From assembly GCF_042652645.1 (NCBI RefSeq), contig NZ_JBHSGU010000009.1, positions 1-64,000 of the forward strand: a stretch of DNA of 64,000 nt. The letters are read 5' to 3'. The notes under the pieces were generated by a model. That model ran no database searches, was not told where the DNA came from, and saw only the letters and a program-made list of their open reading frames with translations. Positions 16,435-25,492 of this stretch are shown here, one piece after another. Positions within the stretch are counted from its first letter, which is position 1; every line of letters starts with the position of its first letter. A program made the translations under genes and the position numbers. The DNA is from Glaciecola siphonariae. Lineage in GTDB: Bacteria > Pseudomonadota > Gammaproteobacteria > Enterobacterales > Alteromonadaceae.

Positions 16435-17328
16435 TTAACTATGTGTTTGTGCATGAGCAGCAAACTCTATAAAACCAGATACATAATCGGGCATGATTTC
16501 TTTTTTACGCACGCCTAAAAATATGGACTTTTGCATTCTGTGTGGACCAAAGGGTATAGCGCATATATCGAGCTGCGCCTGAAAATCTTCTACCAACCAT
16601 AAAGGCAGCGCCGCAACGCCTCTTTTTGCCGCAACCATTTGTAGCATGATTTCAGTCGCTTCAATTTGCTTGTGTTGTTTAACATTACCGCCAGCAGGCG
16701 TTAAAAATCGGCTAAATATATCTAAGCGCTCGCGTTCAACCGGATATGTAATCAGCGTTTCATGGCTAAGATCATTGGGCAATATGTGTTGCTTATTGGT
16801 GAGCGCATGCTCAGTTGACACAACTAAAACGTGTTCGTAGTCGAATACCTTTATGTATTTTATGCTTTCGTGATGCAGCGGGTCGGGCGTGATCACCATA
16901 TCAATATCGTATTCTAAAAGCGCCCCCAGCGCGCCAAACTGAAACTGCTGTTTTACATCTATATCCACATCATTAAAGGTATGCATGAAAGGTTTTACAA
17001 CTTTCAATAGCCAATGGTAACAAGGGTGGCACTCCATGCCGATACGCAAATTACCGCGCTCGCCTTTAGCAATTTGCGCCAGTCTTGTCTCTGTATATTC
17101 AAATTGCGGCAACAAACGTTTTGATAATTGCAGTATTTCTGTGCCCGCAGGGCTTAAGCGAACATTTCGACCATCTTTTTGCCAAATCTGAACATTAAAA
17201 CGTTGCTCGAGCTTTTTAACGGCATGGCTTAGCGCCGATTGAGTGAGGTTTAGTTCTTGCGCGGCGGCGGTAATGGTGCCCCGCTTCGCCACAGTGCGCA
17301 GAATTTGGAGATGATAGCGTTCTAACAT
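16435..17328 (-). CDS. metR: LysR-type regulator of methionine biosynthesis MetR
   Basis: A LysR-family regulator of 297 residues. The N-terminal winged HTH (about 1-60) contains TAAAQELNLTQSALSHAVKKLE; the effector domain begins around residue 90 with LRIGMECHPCYHWL, a stretch characteristic of MetR. MetR activates metE with homocysteine as co-effector in enterobacteria (family knowledge). It is divergent from metE with 107 bases between starts and with MetR-like TGAN9TCA sites between them, which independently supports the call. The gene converges with katG. Confidence 0.93.
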   Translation of the reverse strand: MLERYHLQILRTVAKRGTITAAAQELNLTQSALSHAVKKLEQRFNVQIWQKDGRNVRLSPAGTEILQLSKRLLPQFEYTETRLAQIAKGERGNLRIGMECHPCYHWLLKVVKPFMHTFNDVDIDVKQQFQFGALGALLEYDIDMVITPDPLHHESIKYIKVFDYEHVLVVSTEHALTNKQHILPNDLSHETLITYPVERERLDIFSRFLTPAGGNVKQHKQIEATEIMLQMVAAKRGVAALPLWLVEDFQAQLDICAIPFGPHRMQKSIFLGVRKKEIMPDYVSGFIEFAAHAQTHS

Positions 17329-17342
17329 AGCGTTCCTATTAA

Positions 17343-17355
17343 TGAGTCATATTCA
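17343..17355. promoter_or_regulatory. Candidate MetR binding site
   Basis: TGAGTCATATTCA matches the enterobacterial MetR consensus TGAA-N5-TTCA at seven of eight defined positions. It lies 15 bases upstream of the metR start and 81 bases upstream of metE. A second, weaker candidate (TGAG-N5-ACCA, 17364-17376) lies 21 bases along and sits inside the inverted repeat TAATG-N9-CATTA (17361-17379). Tandem sites two helical turns apart fit a LysR activator. Confidence 0.6.
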
Positions 17356-17435
17356 TGGTTTAATGAGAATATACCATTATTTTTTATGGATTAGCTTATT
17401 TATGATGTCTCAACACTTAAATGAGGGACGTATAG

Positions 17436-19715
17436 ATGGCTAAAATACACACGCTTGGATTTCCGCGCATCGGCAAGCACCGAGAATTAAAACGCGCACT
17501 TGAGGCTTACTGGAATCAAAAGATTGATAAACCGGCTTTTACGCAACAAATTGAAGCGCTTGAGGCGCAGCGTTTTGAGAGCTTCAGTCACTTAGACTTA
17601 GTGCAGGTGGGTGATTTCTCGCTGTATGACCATGTGCTCGACACCAGTTTCTTATTTTCAAATGTACCTCAGCGTGCATTACAAAGTCGTGACAGTTTAG
17701 ACAATTATTTTAGGGTAGCTCGCGGCAAAGCTAGCATAAATGATTGCTGTGCAGCGAGTGCGTCTCAGATGACAAAGTGGTTTGATACAAACTACCACTA
17801 CATTGTGCCTGAATTTAATCAAGACACGGTATTTTCACTGAACAGCGATGCTTTATTAGGTAAGGTGCGACACGCTCGCAGTCAGGGTTTTGAAGTAAAA
17901 CCAGTGATTATTGGACCACTCACTTATTTATATTTAGGTGAAGTAAGCGACAATACGCCAGTGTTGGATTTGCTCGATAAATTGCTAAATGAATACAAGC
18001 TTTTACTAAACCAGCTCGCAAAACTTGGCGTGAGCTGGGTGCAAATAGATGAACCAGCATTGGTAACTGAGTTGTCGCCGCAGTGGCAATTTGCCTATAA
18101 ATACGCCTATGAGGTCCTTAAACATGCGCAAGTTAAGTTGCTATTAACGACCTATTTTGGTGATTTGGGCGACAATTATAAACTCGTTTGCGAACTACCT
18201 GTTGCTGGCATTCATGTGGACCTTACGCGTGCACAGATTGATGCGTCGGCCTTAGCAGATAGACTGTTGCCCGAACAAGTGCTCTCGCTAGGCGTGATAG
18301 ACGGCCGAAATGTATGGGTGTCAGACTTAAGTGAATTAATAGAAAAGTTACAAGCGCTTGCGCAGAAAAAGGGAGATTTATTATGGCTCGCCCCCTCGTG
18401 CTCACTGCTCCATACTCCGGTTGATATTAACACCGAAACAAATCTGCCAGCGCAGGTAAAACCATGGCTGGCCTTTGCGCAACAAAAGCTCGAAGAACTG
18501 CACACGCTAAAGGTAGCCTTGGGCCCGAACCCCGGCGCTGCGAGCGCAGCCTTGCTCGCTAACAAAAAGGCGATTGAATATAAAAAGCGTTCTGCCTTAA
18601 GAAGCAGGCCAGAGGTTCAGGCATCGATTAATGCTATTGAGCCTAGTTGGTATGTTCGTGATAAAAGCTTTACTCAGCGTTATGCTCAGCAGGCAGACCT
18701 TATAAACTTACCCCAATTTCCAACAACTACTATTGGCTCGTTTCCGCAAACACCCGAAATACGAAAGCTAAGGCAGCAATACAAAGCTCGCGCAATTACG
18801 CTCAATGAATATGAAAAAGGGCTAGAGCAGCATATTGCTCAATGTATTGCGCAGCAAGAGGAAATTGGTCTCGACGTTTTGGTGCATGGCGAGGCGGAGC
18901 GCAATGACATGGTTGAATATTTTGCGTCTTACTTGAACGGCATGCTCACCACTGATTTTGCTTGGGTACAAAGCTATGGTTCAAGGTGCGTAAAACCTCC
19001 CATTATTTACGGAGACATAAGCAGAAAAACGAGCATGACGGTAAAATGGATACGCTTTGCACAAGGTTTAACTGCAAAACCGGTAAAGGGAATGCTCACA
19101 GGGCCAGTCACGATTTTGAACTGGTCATTTGTAAGAGATGATCAGCCGCGCGCTCTTACCGCTAAGCAAATAGCGCTCGCCGTGCGCGAAGAAGTATTGG
19201 AGCTTGAAGCGAATGGAACGCAAATTATTCAGATTGACGAGGCTGCGCTGCGAGAGGGCTTGCCGCTTAAGCGGGCTCAGTGGACAGAATATCTATCGTG
19301 GGCAATAGATGCGTTTAAACTCTCAGCGGGCGGGGTAAAAAACGAAACGCAAATTCACACGCATATGTGCTATTCCCAGTTTAACGATATTTTGCCTGAT
19401 ATTCAGCGTATGGACGCCGATGTAATCACTATCGAAACCGCGCGCTCGCAAATGAAACTATTAGATGCATTTAATGACTTTAAGTATGCTAACAGCATTG
19501 GCCCAGGCGTGTACGACATTCATAGTCCGAACATTCCATCGGTTAAAGATATTGAATCGTTAATGAAGCGCGCTATGGACCAATTGCCCAGCGAAAGGCT
19601 TTGGGTAAATCCCGATTGCGGCTTAAAAACCCGAGCTTGGCCTGAGGTGAAAAGTGCCCTTGAAAATCTAGTGGAAGCGGCTCTTGCGCTCAGGCAAAAC
19701 CAAGTGTCTGTTTAA
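17436..19715 (+). CDS. metE: Cobalamin-independent methionine synthase MetE
   Basis: 5-methyltetrahydropteroyltriglutamate-homocysteine methyltransferase, 759 residues, full family length with both TIM barrels. It transfers a methyl group from folate to homocysteine without B12. The N-terminal barrel opens with LGFPRIGKHRELK; the catalytic barrel starts around residue 430 with TTTIGSFPQT. The zinc site is intact: His643 and Cys645 in HTHMC, the Glu of TIETARS and the Cys of NPDCGLK. It is divergent from metR. The 107-base intergenic region is too short for a cobalamin or SAM riboswitch and I see none, so control through MetR is expected. Confidence 0.97.
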   Translation: MAKIHTLGFPRIGKHRELKRALEAYWNQKIDKPAFTQQIEALEAQRFESFSHLDLVQVGDFSLYDHVLDTSFLFSNVPQRALQSRDSLDNYFRVARGKASINDCCAASASQMTKWFDTNYHYIVPEFNQDTVFSLNSDALLGKVRHARSQGFEVKPVIIGPLTYLYLGEVSDNTPVLDLLDKLLNEYKLLLNQLAKLGVSWVQIDEPALVTELSPQWQFAYKYAYEVLKHAQVKLLLTTYFGDLGDNYKLVCELPVAGIHVDLTRAQIDASALADRLLPEQVLSLGVIDGRNVWVSDLSELIEKLQALAQKKGDLLWLAPSCSLLHTPVDINTETNLPAQVKPWLAFAQQKLEELHTLKVALGPNPGAASAALLANKKAIEYKKRSALRSRPEVQASINAIEPSWYVRDKSFTQRYAQQADLINLPQFPTTTIGSFPQTPEIRKLRQQYKARAITLNEYEKGLEQHIAQCIAQQEEIGLDVLVHGEAERNDMVEYFASYLNGMLTTDFAWVQSYGSRCVKPPIIYGDISRKTSMTVKWIRFAQGLTAKPVKGMLTGPVTILNWSFVRDDQPRALTAKQIALAVREEVLELEANGTQIIQIDEAALREGLPLKRAQWTEYLSWAIDAFKLSAGGVKNETQIHTHMCYSQFNDILPDIQRMDADVITIETARSQMKLLDAFNDFKYANSIGPGVYDIHSPNIPSVKDIESLMKRAMDQLPSERLWVNPDCGLKTRAWPEVKSALENLVEAALALRQNQVSV

Positions 19716-19819
19716 TGTCTAAGTTAGCGCGCTATCGGTTATTTTGCGGGATATTGCACAATGGCATGCCTGTGCGTACATGACAGCGTGTATAAGACTG
19801 CGCGCAAAAACGACGAGCT

Positions 19820-19843
19820 TAAGCGGCGTGAAAGCGCCGCTTA
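19820..19843 (+). terminator. Hairpin downstream of metE
   Basis: TAAGCGGCG (19820-19828) and CGCCGCTTA (19835-19843) form a perfect 9-bp stem with a 6-base loop, about 100 bases past the metE stop. The following bases TTAGCCGC lack a U-tract, so termination is uncertain. The rest of 19716-19951 holds no supported gene. Confidence 0.45.
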
Positions 19844-19951
19844 GCCGCATCACGCAAACTTATCTTCATAATACTATCGTCTATTGGCGTGGTTTAGCAC
19901 ACCGAAGATGTTATATACTGCGCGCACCAAAAGTCCTCCGTTGAGACCCTC

Positions 19952-21367
19952 TTGAAGCACCTGCTCTTTTCTTTAACCCTCATACTTCTATCACCCGCGG
20001 CATTTGCAGCCCAAGCCGGTGAAATAAATCTTACCTACACCTTTGCCGGATTTACCGCGGTTACAGTGTTCTTTATTGCTTATCTGTTAGTGGTGGGTGA
20101 AGAGTTTCTACATATTCGCAAATCTAAACCAGTACTAGTGGCAGCGGGCATTATCTGGATTGTGATTGGATGGATATACACTCAGCACGGCATTCCAGCA
20201 GCAGCCGAAGAGGCGTTTAACCATAATTTATTAGAATATGCCCAACTGCTATTGTTTTTGCTGGTGGCGATGACCTATATAAACGCGATGGAAGAGCGCA
20301 ATGTGTTTGACAGTTTGCGTGTCTGGATGATTGCCCGCGGTTTAAGCTTAAGAGGCTTATTTTGGTTGACCGGCATTCTAGCGTTTTCCATTTCTGCCTT
20401 TGCAAATAACCTGACAACCGCCATGTTGATGTGCGCCATTGTGCTGAAAGTGGCTAGCAATAATCAGAAATTCATTAATATTGCCTGTATCAATATCGTA
20501 GTTGCCTCAAACGCTGGCGGCGTATTCAGCCCCTTTGGCGACATTACAACGTTGATGATTTGGCAGGCGGGCTGGGTCAAATTTGAGCAGTTTATTGTGT
20601 TATTTGTGCCGGCGTTGGTAAATTTTGCCGTGCCAGCACTAATATTAAGCTTTTTTGTCTCCAATCAAAAAACCGCCCCCGTTATTAATACATCGATTGT
20701 GTTAAAGCGCGGCGCAAAACGCATTGTTGTGTTGTTTATCCTGACCATCGCTACCGCAGTGGCGGTGCATAGCCTCATTACCATGCCGCCAGTGCTCGGT
20801 ATGATGATGGGCTTGGGTTATTTGAAGTTTTTTGCCTTTTATTTGCGTCAGAGCTTGCCGCGCTCCCTTGATAAAAAGCGCACTATTGCAGAGCGCAACA
20901 ACGACAATGAGGCGCTAACGCGCTTGGGAAATATCGTCCCCTTTGATATTTTTGACAAAATCGCGCGCTCGGAGTGGGATACTTTGCTGTTTTTCTATGG
21001 CGTAGTGATGTGTGTGGGCGGTCTCGGATTCATGGGATATTTAGCCATGATTTCTGAAATTTTGTATACCCAATGGGATCCTACTTACGCCAATATTTTT
21101 GTGGGTATACTGTCGGCCATTATCGATAATATCCCGGTGGTATTTGCGGTACTCACTATGGCGCCGGTTATGGACCTACAACAATGGCTGCTGGTGGCTC
21201 TCACCGCAGGTGTAGGCGGAAGTTTGTTATCTATTGGCTCTGCCGCCGGCGTTGCCCTGATGGGCCAAACCAAAGGCCAGTATTCATTTATAGGGCACTT
21301 AAAATGGAGCTGGGCGATTGCGCTGGGCTACGGGTTAAGCGTTTATGTACATTTGTTGCTAAACTAA
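19952..21367 (+). CDS. nhaD: Na+/H+ antiporter, NhaD type
   Basis: An inner-membrane sodium/proton antiporter of the ion-transporter superfamily, 471 residues with about 12 hydrophobic segments. Motifs include NLTTAMLMCAI, ASNAGGVFSPFGDITTLMIWQAG (the NhaD signature region) and SAIIDNIPVVFAVL near the C-terminus. Typical role: Na+ extrusion and pH homeostasis in marine and haloalkaliphilic bacteria. The start is a TTG at 19952. It is chosen because a signal-like segment (KHLLFSLTLILLSPAAFA) begins there and GAGA lies five bases upstream; no ATG precedes it in frame. A TATACT at 19914-19919 is a possible -10 element. The next gene follows after 45 bases and may be co-transcribed. Confidence 0.9.
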   Translation: MKHLLFSLTLILLSPAAFAAQAGEINLTYTFAGFTAVTVFFIAYLLVVGEEFLHIRKSKPVLVAAGIIWIVIGWIYTQHGIPAAAEEAFNHNLLEYAQLLLFLLVAMTYINAMEERNVFDSLRVWMIARGLSLRGLFWLTGILAFSISAFANNLTTAMLMCAIVLKVASNNQKFINIACINIVVASNAGGVFSPFGDITTLMIWQAGWVKFEQFIVLFVPALVNFAVPALILSFFVSNQKTAPVINTSIVLKRGAKRIVVLFILTIATAVAVHSLITMPPVLGMMMGLGYLKFFAFYLRQSLPRSLDKKRTIAERNNDNEALTRLGNIVPFDIFDKIARSEWDTLLFFYGVVMCVGGLGFMGYLAMISEILYTQWDPTYANIFVGILSAIIDNIPVVFAVLTMAPVMDLQQWLLVALTAGVGGSLLSIGSAAGVALMGQTKGQYSFIGHLKWSWAIALGYGLSVYVHLLLN

Positions 21368-21412
21368 CGGGCGTAAAACCCTTTTAATGCAATAAACCAC
21401 GGTGCCTACAAA

Positions 21413-22537
21413 GTGATACAACAAGCAGTGTTAGACCTCGATGCCAAGCTTCATGCCTTGGTGAGCGGTATTGAAATTTTAGATGCGATTTCGCCGATTA
21501 ACTTTAAGCAGCAGCGTGTTGACTTTTTTGCTAACAATTACTTAAGCGAGCCAGAGTTTGCCTATAAACCGCGCTCCCTCGATGCTTTTTCGCTAAAAAG
21601 GCAGTTATTTAATCTACCCATTGAAAGCCTTGGTGATGAAGACTTAGTTAAGCTCTACGCAGCAGTAATAAATTCATTTATCGATAAAATTGACCAAGTG
21701 GTGTCGATTGGCAGCGCCGACTTTATTTATGATTCGTTCAGATATTATGGCGAACCTTCTGAAAAAGACATCCGAAACGCGGCCTTTGTGCTGCATCTGC
21801 CCTACGATAAACAAGACGATAGCAGCTTACTCAACGCACAAGACATTGAGCGTTATTTACGCAGTTTTGCCACAGAGCAAGGCTACGAGCATAGCGTAAA
21901 GCTCGACGACAACATGATTTCTAAAGCGCTAGTGTCTGGCACCACGGTAAAAATTAACTCGCAGGCAAAAATTAGCCCTGTTGATATGAAAGCGCTTGCG
22001 CACCACGAGCTTGGTGTGCATTTAGCAACTACCTTAAACGGCCGTCGCCAGCCACTGCGAGTGCTGTCTCTGGGCTGCCCCTACAATACAAAAACACAAG
22101 AAGGTTTAGCGATTTTAAGCGAGTATATGGCAGGGTGTTTGACAGTTGGACGCTTACGCAATTTGGCGCTCAGAGTCATGGCAGTGAATTCAATGATAAA
22201 AGAAAAGAGTTTTAAAACGACTTTTTTACTGCTCAAAGAAGAATATCAGGCGTCAGATGAGCAAGCGTTTACTATCACGGCGCGGGTCTATCGCGGCGGA
22301 GGATTCACCAAAGACTATGTGTATTTGCGCGGTTTTCATGAAATGCTTAACGCTTATGAACACAGTCCAAATTTTTCTAATCTTTTATGCGGCAAAACAG
22401 CTATAGAATACTTACCGGTGATTAATCGCTTGGTAGAAAAGGATTACTTAAAGCCACCGAGCTTTATTAGCCCAGCCTTTGCAAATCCGCAAATAAGCGA
22501 CAGTGTTCAGGCCTTTATTGCACGCGCCATTAAATAG
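21413..22537 (+). CDS. Flavohemoglobin expression-modulating QEGLA motif protein (DUF1704)
   Basis: A 374-residue protein of the family named for the motif KTQEGLAILSEY, seen here near residue 225. An upstream ALAHHELGVHL (about residue 197) together with the downstream Glu of QEGLA looks like an HExxH-variant zinc-peptidase site, as in DUF1704/MATCAP-type proteins, so a metallopeptidase activity is possible (inference). The family name comes from an effect on flavohaemoglobin levels reported elsewhere; the biochemical role is unsettled. It starts with GTG at 21413. It sits between nhaD and the YdjM-like gene in the same direction with short gaps (45 and 47 bases). Confidence 0.85.
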   Translation: MIQQAVLDLDAKLHALVSGIEILDAISPINFKQQRVDFFANNYLSEPEFAYKPRSLDAFSLKRQLFNLPIESLGDEDLVKLYAAVINSFIDKIDQVVSIGSADFIYDSFRYYGEPSEKDIRNAAFVLHLPYDKQDDSSLLNAQDIERYLRSFATEQGYEHSVKLDDNMISKALVSGTTVKINSQAKISPVDMKALAHHELGVHLATTLNGRRQPLRVLSLGCPYNTKTQEGLAILSEYMAGCLTVGRLRNLALRVMAVNSMIKEKSFKTTFLLLKEEYQASDEQAFTITARVYRGGGFTKDYVYLRGFHEMLNAYEHSPNFSNLLCGKTAIEYLPVINRLVEKDYLKPPSFISPAFANPQISDSVQAFIARAIK

Positions 22538-22584
22538 TTGACGAACAATATTAGCGTGCACACCAGCATATAAGAGCAATTACA

Positions 22585-23625
22585 ATGGATTCATTAACGC
22601 AAGTAGCGCTAGGCGGCGCGGTAGCATACACCGTGATGGGAAGAAAAATGGGCGCAAAAGCGGCATTGTGGGGCGCTGCCCTTGGCACCTTGCCTGACTT
22701 AGACGTGTTTATTCCTTACGGTGATGCGATTTCTGATTTTACCTATCATCGGAGTTTTAGCCATTCACTGTTGGTACATGTGCTTGTTACACCGTTAATC
22801 GCTTGGTTAATGACTAAGTGCCATGCTTCTGCGCGGCCTTATTTTAAGCAGTGCATGCTTTTGGTGTTTTTATGTTTATCGACCCACGCCATTCTTGATA
22901 GTTTTACCGTGTATGGCACCCAGTTATTTTGGCCTCTTACTGAATATCCCTTTGGTATTGCTAATTTATTTATTATCGATTTATTGGTCACTATTCCGCT
23001 ACTGATGGGTTTTATAGCCGCTTTATTGCCGCGCTTGCCCTATCGGAAAGCGAAACGCCTTAACCTTATTGGTTTGGGGCTCTGCACACTCTACATTACG
23101 TGGTCTTTAGTGGCGCAGCAGTACATTAATCACAAAATTGAGCGCACACTCGCAAACAACAACATTGTAGCCGGCGCCTACATGAGCACCCCAGCTCCTT
23201 TTACTACTTTGCTGTGGCGGGCGGTTGTGATGTCGGATGAGGGTTACTATGAGGTGTATGCGTCAGTTTTTGATACGCCTGAACAGGTAAGTGTTACGCA
23301 ATTTACAAGTCAAGAAGGTCTGCTCGACGGATTGGAAGATAACTGGCATGTTCAACGATTACGTTGGTTTACTAAGGGGCTATATTCGGTAAGTGAGCAG
23401 CAAAGTGCGATTGTAATGTCAGATTTGCGCATGGGTACGCAGTGTAACTATGTGTTTAACTTTAAAGTGGCTGAGCGCAGTATAAACGGCCCCAAAGCCG
23501 TTGATGTTGAGCAGTATAGTTCACGCCCTGATATGAGTGGCTTAAAGAAGCTGTTTGAGCGTATTTGGCAACCAAGTATTGTGCTATCGCCACCGGCCAA
23601 TACGCCCTGCGGCGAGCTCAACTGA
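22585..23625 (+). CDS. YdjM-like inner-membrane metal-dependent hydrolase
   Basis: A 346-residue protein of the LexA-binding/YdjM (DUF457) membrane hydrolase family. It starts with the family-typical MDSLTQVALGGAVAYTVMGRK, followed by GTLPDLDVFIPYGD and HRSFSHSLL, whose Asp and His residues form the presumed metal site. At least four hydrophobic segments occur between residues 60 and 180, then a soluble C-terminal region. The family is widespread, and some members belong to the SOS regulon. The substrate is unknown. It follows the QEGLA gene by 47 bases, in the same direction. Confidence 0.85.
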   Translation: MDSLTQVALGGAVAYTVMGRKMGAKAALWGAALGTLPDLDVFIPYGDAISDFTYHRSFSHSLLVHVLVTPLIAWLMTKCHASARPYFKQCMLLVFLCLSTHAILDSFTVYGTQLFWPLTEYPFGIANLFIIDLLVTIPLLMGFIAALLPRLPYRKAKRLNLIGLGLCTLYITWSLVAQQYINHKIERTLANNNIVAGAYMSTPAPFTTLLWRAVVMSDEGYYEVYASVFDTPEQVSVTQFTSQEGLLDGLEDNWHVQRLRWFTKGLYSVSEQQSAIVMSDLRMGTQCNYVFNFKVAERSINGPKAVDVEQYSSRPDMSGLKKLFERIWQPSIVLSPPANTPCGELN

Positions 23626-23775
23626 GGCTAAACTACGCTAAGCAACTTGTTCAGCCTGATAATTTATATCACTTGGGCTTCAAAAAAACTATGCGAGTTA
23701 AGAAATACGCTAAATAACCGATACCAAGATACTAATGCACAACCAAACGCATAACTAAAACATGAGTAAATTCCG

Positions 23776-23988
23776 ATGTATCTGGTAATTAAAGGCAAAC
23801 TCGATTTAAGTAATTATTTTGCTGTGATGGTGCTTTCAACCATCTTATTGGTGGGTGTTGTCATTGCGACTAGCCTGCTGCCCTTTGACAAAACCGGCAC
23901 CGCTTTGCTTATGGCTGTGTTAAGTGTTGTATCACTAGGCTCAAGTATGAAAGTGATGAGCCTAGTGATTAATCAATCGAGAGAGTGA
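23776..23988 (+). CDS. Small two-helix membrane protein
   Basis: A 70-residue protein with two hydrophobic segments (about 14-33, AVMVLSTILLVGVVIATSLL, and about 41-60, TALLMAVLSVVSLGSSMKVM) separated by a short loop with FDKTG. I do not recognise the family. It is preceded by a 150-base gap with no obvious features and followed closely by the converging SDR gene. Coding is plausible from the hydropathy pattern and a clean ATG, but homologues would be needed to be sure. Confidence 0.5.
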   Translation: MYLVIKGKLDLSNYFAVMVLSTILLVGVVIATSLLPFDKTGTALLMAVLSVVSLGSSMKVMSLVINQSRE

Positions 23989-24004
23989 TCAGCAAACAGC
24001 CGCT

Positions 24005-24727
24005 TTAAGCATTTGCACCACCATCAACAGCGAGTTGAGCACCGGTAATATAACTGGCCTCGTCGGAGGCTAAAAACAGCACCGATGCGGCCACTTCATC
24101 AGGTAAACCGAGGCGTTTAAGCGCAGTAATGCCTGCTGCATCTGGGTTGCCCATATCGGTTTCAATGGGGCCAGGTAATACCGCATTAACCGTGATTTTT
24201 CGGTCTGCCAAGTCCCACGCCCACGCACGAGTTAATCCGCTTACTGCAAATTTCGACATGGTATACATGCTCGCACCCGCAAAGGTGCCGCGCTCGCCTA
24301 AGCACGAACTAAGATTCACAATGCGGCCGCCCTCTGGCAGAACAGGCGCCACGGCTTCGGTGAGGGCATAAACCGATTTAATGTTTACATCAATGATCCT
24401 GTCTAAATCAGTTATTTGGCTATTGCCAATCATACCGCCCTCAAAAATCCCAGCGTTGTTTACTAAGATATCGATTTGGCCAAACGTACTAAGCACTTCG
24501 TCTTTCAGCTTAGCCATATTGGCAGGCACCAATGCATCGCCATGAAAGGCCTTTGCAATGCCGCCAGCGGCCTCAATCTCTGCCACCACGGCATGCGCTG
24601 CGTCGGCTGATGCGCCATACACAACCGCTACTTTTGCGCCCTCGGCGGCAAAACGCCTTGCGGTTTGTGCGCCAATGCCTCTGCTGGCGCCTGTGAGTAG
24701 CACTACTTTATTGGTAAATCTGTTCAT
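24005..24727 (-). CDS. Short-chain dehydrogenase/reductase (SDR)
   Basis: A classical SDR of 240 residues with a Rossmann fold: NAD(P)-binding TGASRGIG at about 13-20, the NNAG motif around 87, catalytic Ser in NLSSCLG, and Tyr/Lys in YTMSK. PGPIETDM and the C-terminal YITGAQLAVDGGANA are typical. The Val-Val-Tyr-Gly after strand beta-2, without a following acidic residue, suggests NADPH preference (inference). It resembles 3-oxoacyl-ACP reductases in layout, but the substrate is unknown. It is divergent from a TetR-family gene whose apparent operator covers both promoters, so it is probably the repressor's target. AGGA precedes the ATG. Confidence 0.92.
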   Translation of the reverse strand: MNRFTNKVVLLTGASRGIGAQTARRFAAEGAKVAVVYGASADAAHAVVAEIEAAGGIAKAFHGDALVPANMAKLKDEVLSTFGQIDILVNNAGIFEGGMIGNSQITDLDRIIDVNIKSVYALTEAVAPVLPEGGRIVNLSSCLGERGTFAGASMYTMSKFAVSGLTRAWAWDLADRKITVNAVLPGPIETDMGNPDAAGITALKRLGLPDEVAASVLFLASDEASYITGAQLAVDGGANA

Positions 24728-24740
24728 TGTTTTTTCCTAA

Positions 24741-24793
24741 TTGATTTATTTAGCATTCGCTAATAAAATACGAGCATCAAAAGACAAAGTCAA
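24741..24793. promoter_or_regulatory. Divergent SDR/tetR promoters with a shared palindromic operator
   Basis: An imperfect palindrome at 24745-24767 (core TTAGC-N4-GCTAA at 24750-24763) lies between two promoters. Rightward, for tetR: -35 TTGATT (24741-24746), 17-base spacer, -10 TAAAAT (24764-24769). Leftward, for the SDR gene: -35 TTGACT (24793-24788), 17-base spacer, -10 TATTTT (24770-24765). A repressor on the palindrome would block both. The promoter fit is read from sequence; repression is inferred. Confidence 0.6.
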
Positions 24794-24804
24794 TTAATAA
24801 AATA

Positions 24805-25428
24805 GTGATCGATACAAAAATAAAAAAATCAAGAGGGCGTCCGTCTAAGTTCGACCGTAACGACGTGATTGTAAAAGCATGCCAGTTATTTAGAGAAAAA
24901 GGCTTTGAAGCAACTTCGATTGCACAATTGTGCGAGGCAACAAAGTTAAAGCCGCCAAGTTTATATGCGAGCTTCAGCGATAAAGAAACGCTGTTTTGTG
25001 AAGTTTTAGAAACCTATCATGCGCCCTATGCACGAATATTAAACGATATATTCAGCCAACCCATTTCTACCTTAGATGCACTTACGCAACTGCTTTTAAT
25101 GAATAAAAGCATGCACTGTTGCGGGCAGATGAATGGATGCCTCATTGCTAATTCGTCGATACAGGTAGACAATGCCGATTCAAACATCAGCCGCCTGATA
25201 AAAGCCCTTCACGACAAAAACGAAGCGATGATTACAGCGCGTATAGAGCAGGGTAAGGAAGCAGGAGATGTGGCAAGTAGTGTTAATTCTGCAGCAGTTG
25301 CGCGCTTTATTAACGGCACGGTTCAAGGTAGTGCCGTCCTTGCAAGAGGGCAGCAATCAAGCGAGGCGGTGTCTGATATGCTTGAAACGGCAATGCAGCT
25401 ATTACCCGCATTGTTAAAAAGTGCATAG
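24805..25428 (+). CDS. TetR-family transcriptional regulator
   Basis: A 207-residue TetR/AcrR-type repressor. The N-terminal HTH (about 15-60) shows VIVKACQLFREKGFEATSIAQLCEATKLKPPSLYASFSDKETLF, followed by an all-helical ligand domain with CCGQMNGCLIANSS, common in the AcrR/YcdC-like subgroup that controls adjacent oxidoreductases. The start is GTG at 24805, about 30 bases downstream of a well-formed promoter. It is divergent from the SDR gene and most likely represses it and itself. The ligand is unknown. Confidence 0.9.
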   Translation: MIDTKIKKSRGRPSKFDRNDVIVKACQLFREKGFEATSIAQLCEATKLKPPSLYASFSDKETLFCEVLETYHAPYARILNDIFSQPISTLDALTQLLLMNKSMHCCGQMNGCLIANSSIQVDNADSNISRLIKALHDKNEAMITARIEQGKEAGDVASSVNSAAVARFINGTVQGSAVLARGQQSSEAVSDMLETAMQLLPALLKSA

Positions 25429-25492
25429 TCGTAACACGATGTTTGATTTGGCAAATACGCATGGGTGCAGGCCGCAGATATAGGTAGAATGA

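Noticed and set aside
17329..17435. Possible B12 or SAM riboswitch before metE
   Set aside because: The 107-base region is too short, and no conserved riboswitch core is visible; MetR sites explain control better.
19744..19944. 66-codon frame between metE and nhaD
   Set aside because: It runs through a stable hairpin and the nhaD promoter region; its Arg/Thr-rich translation has no family signal.
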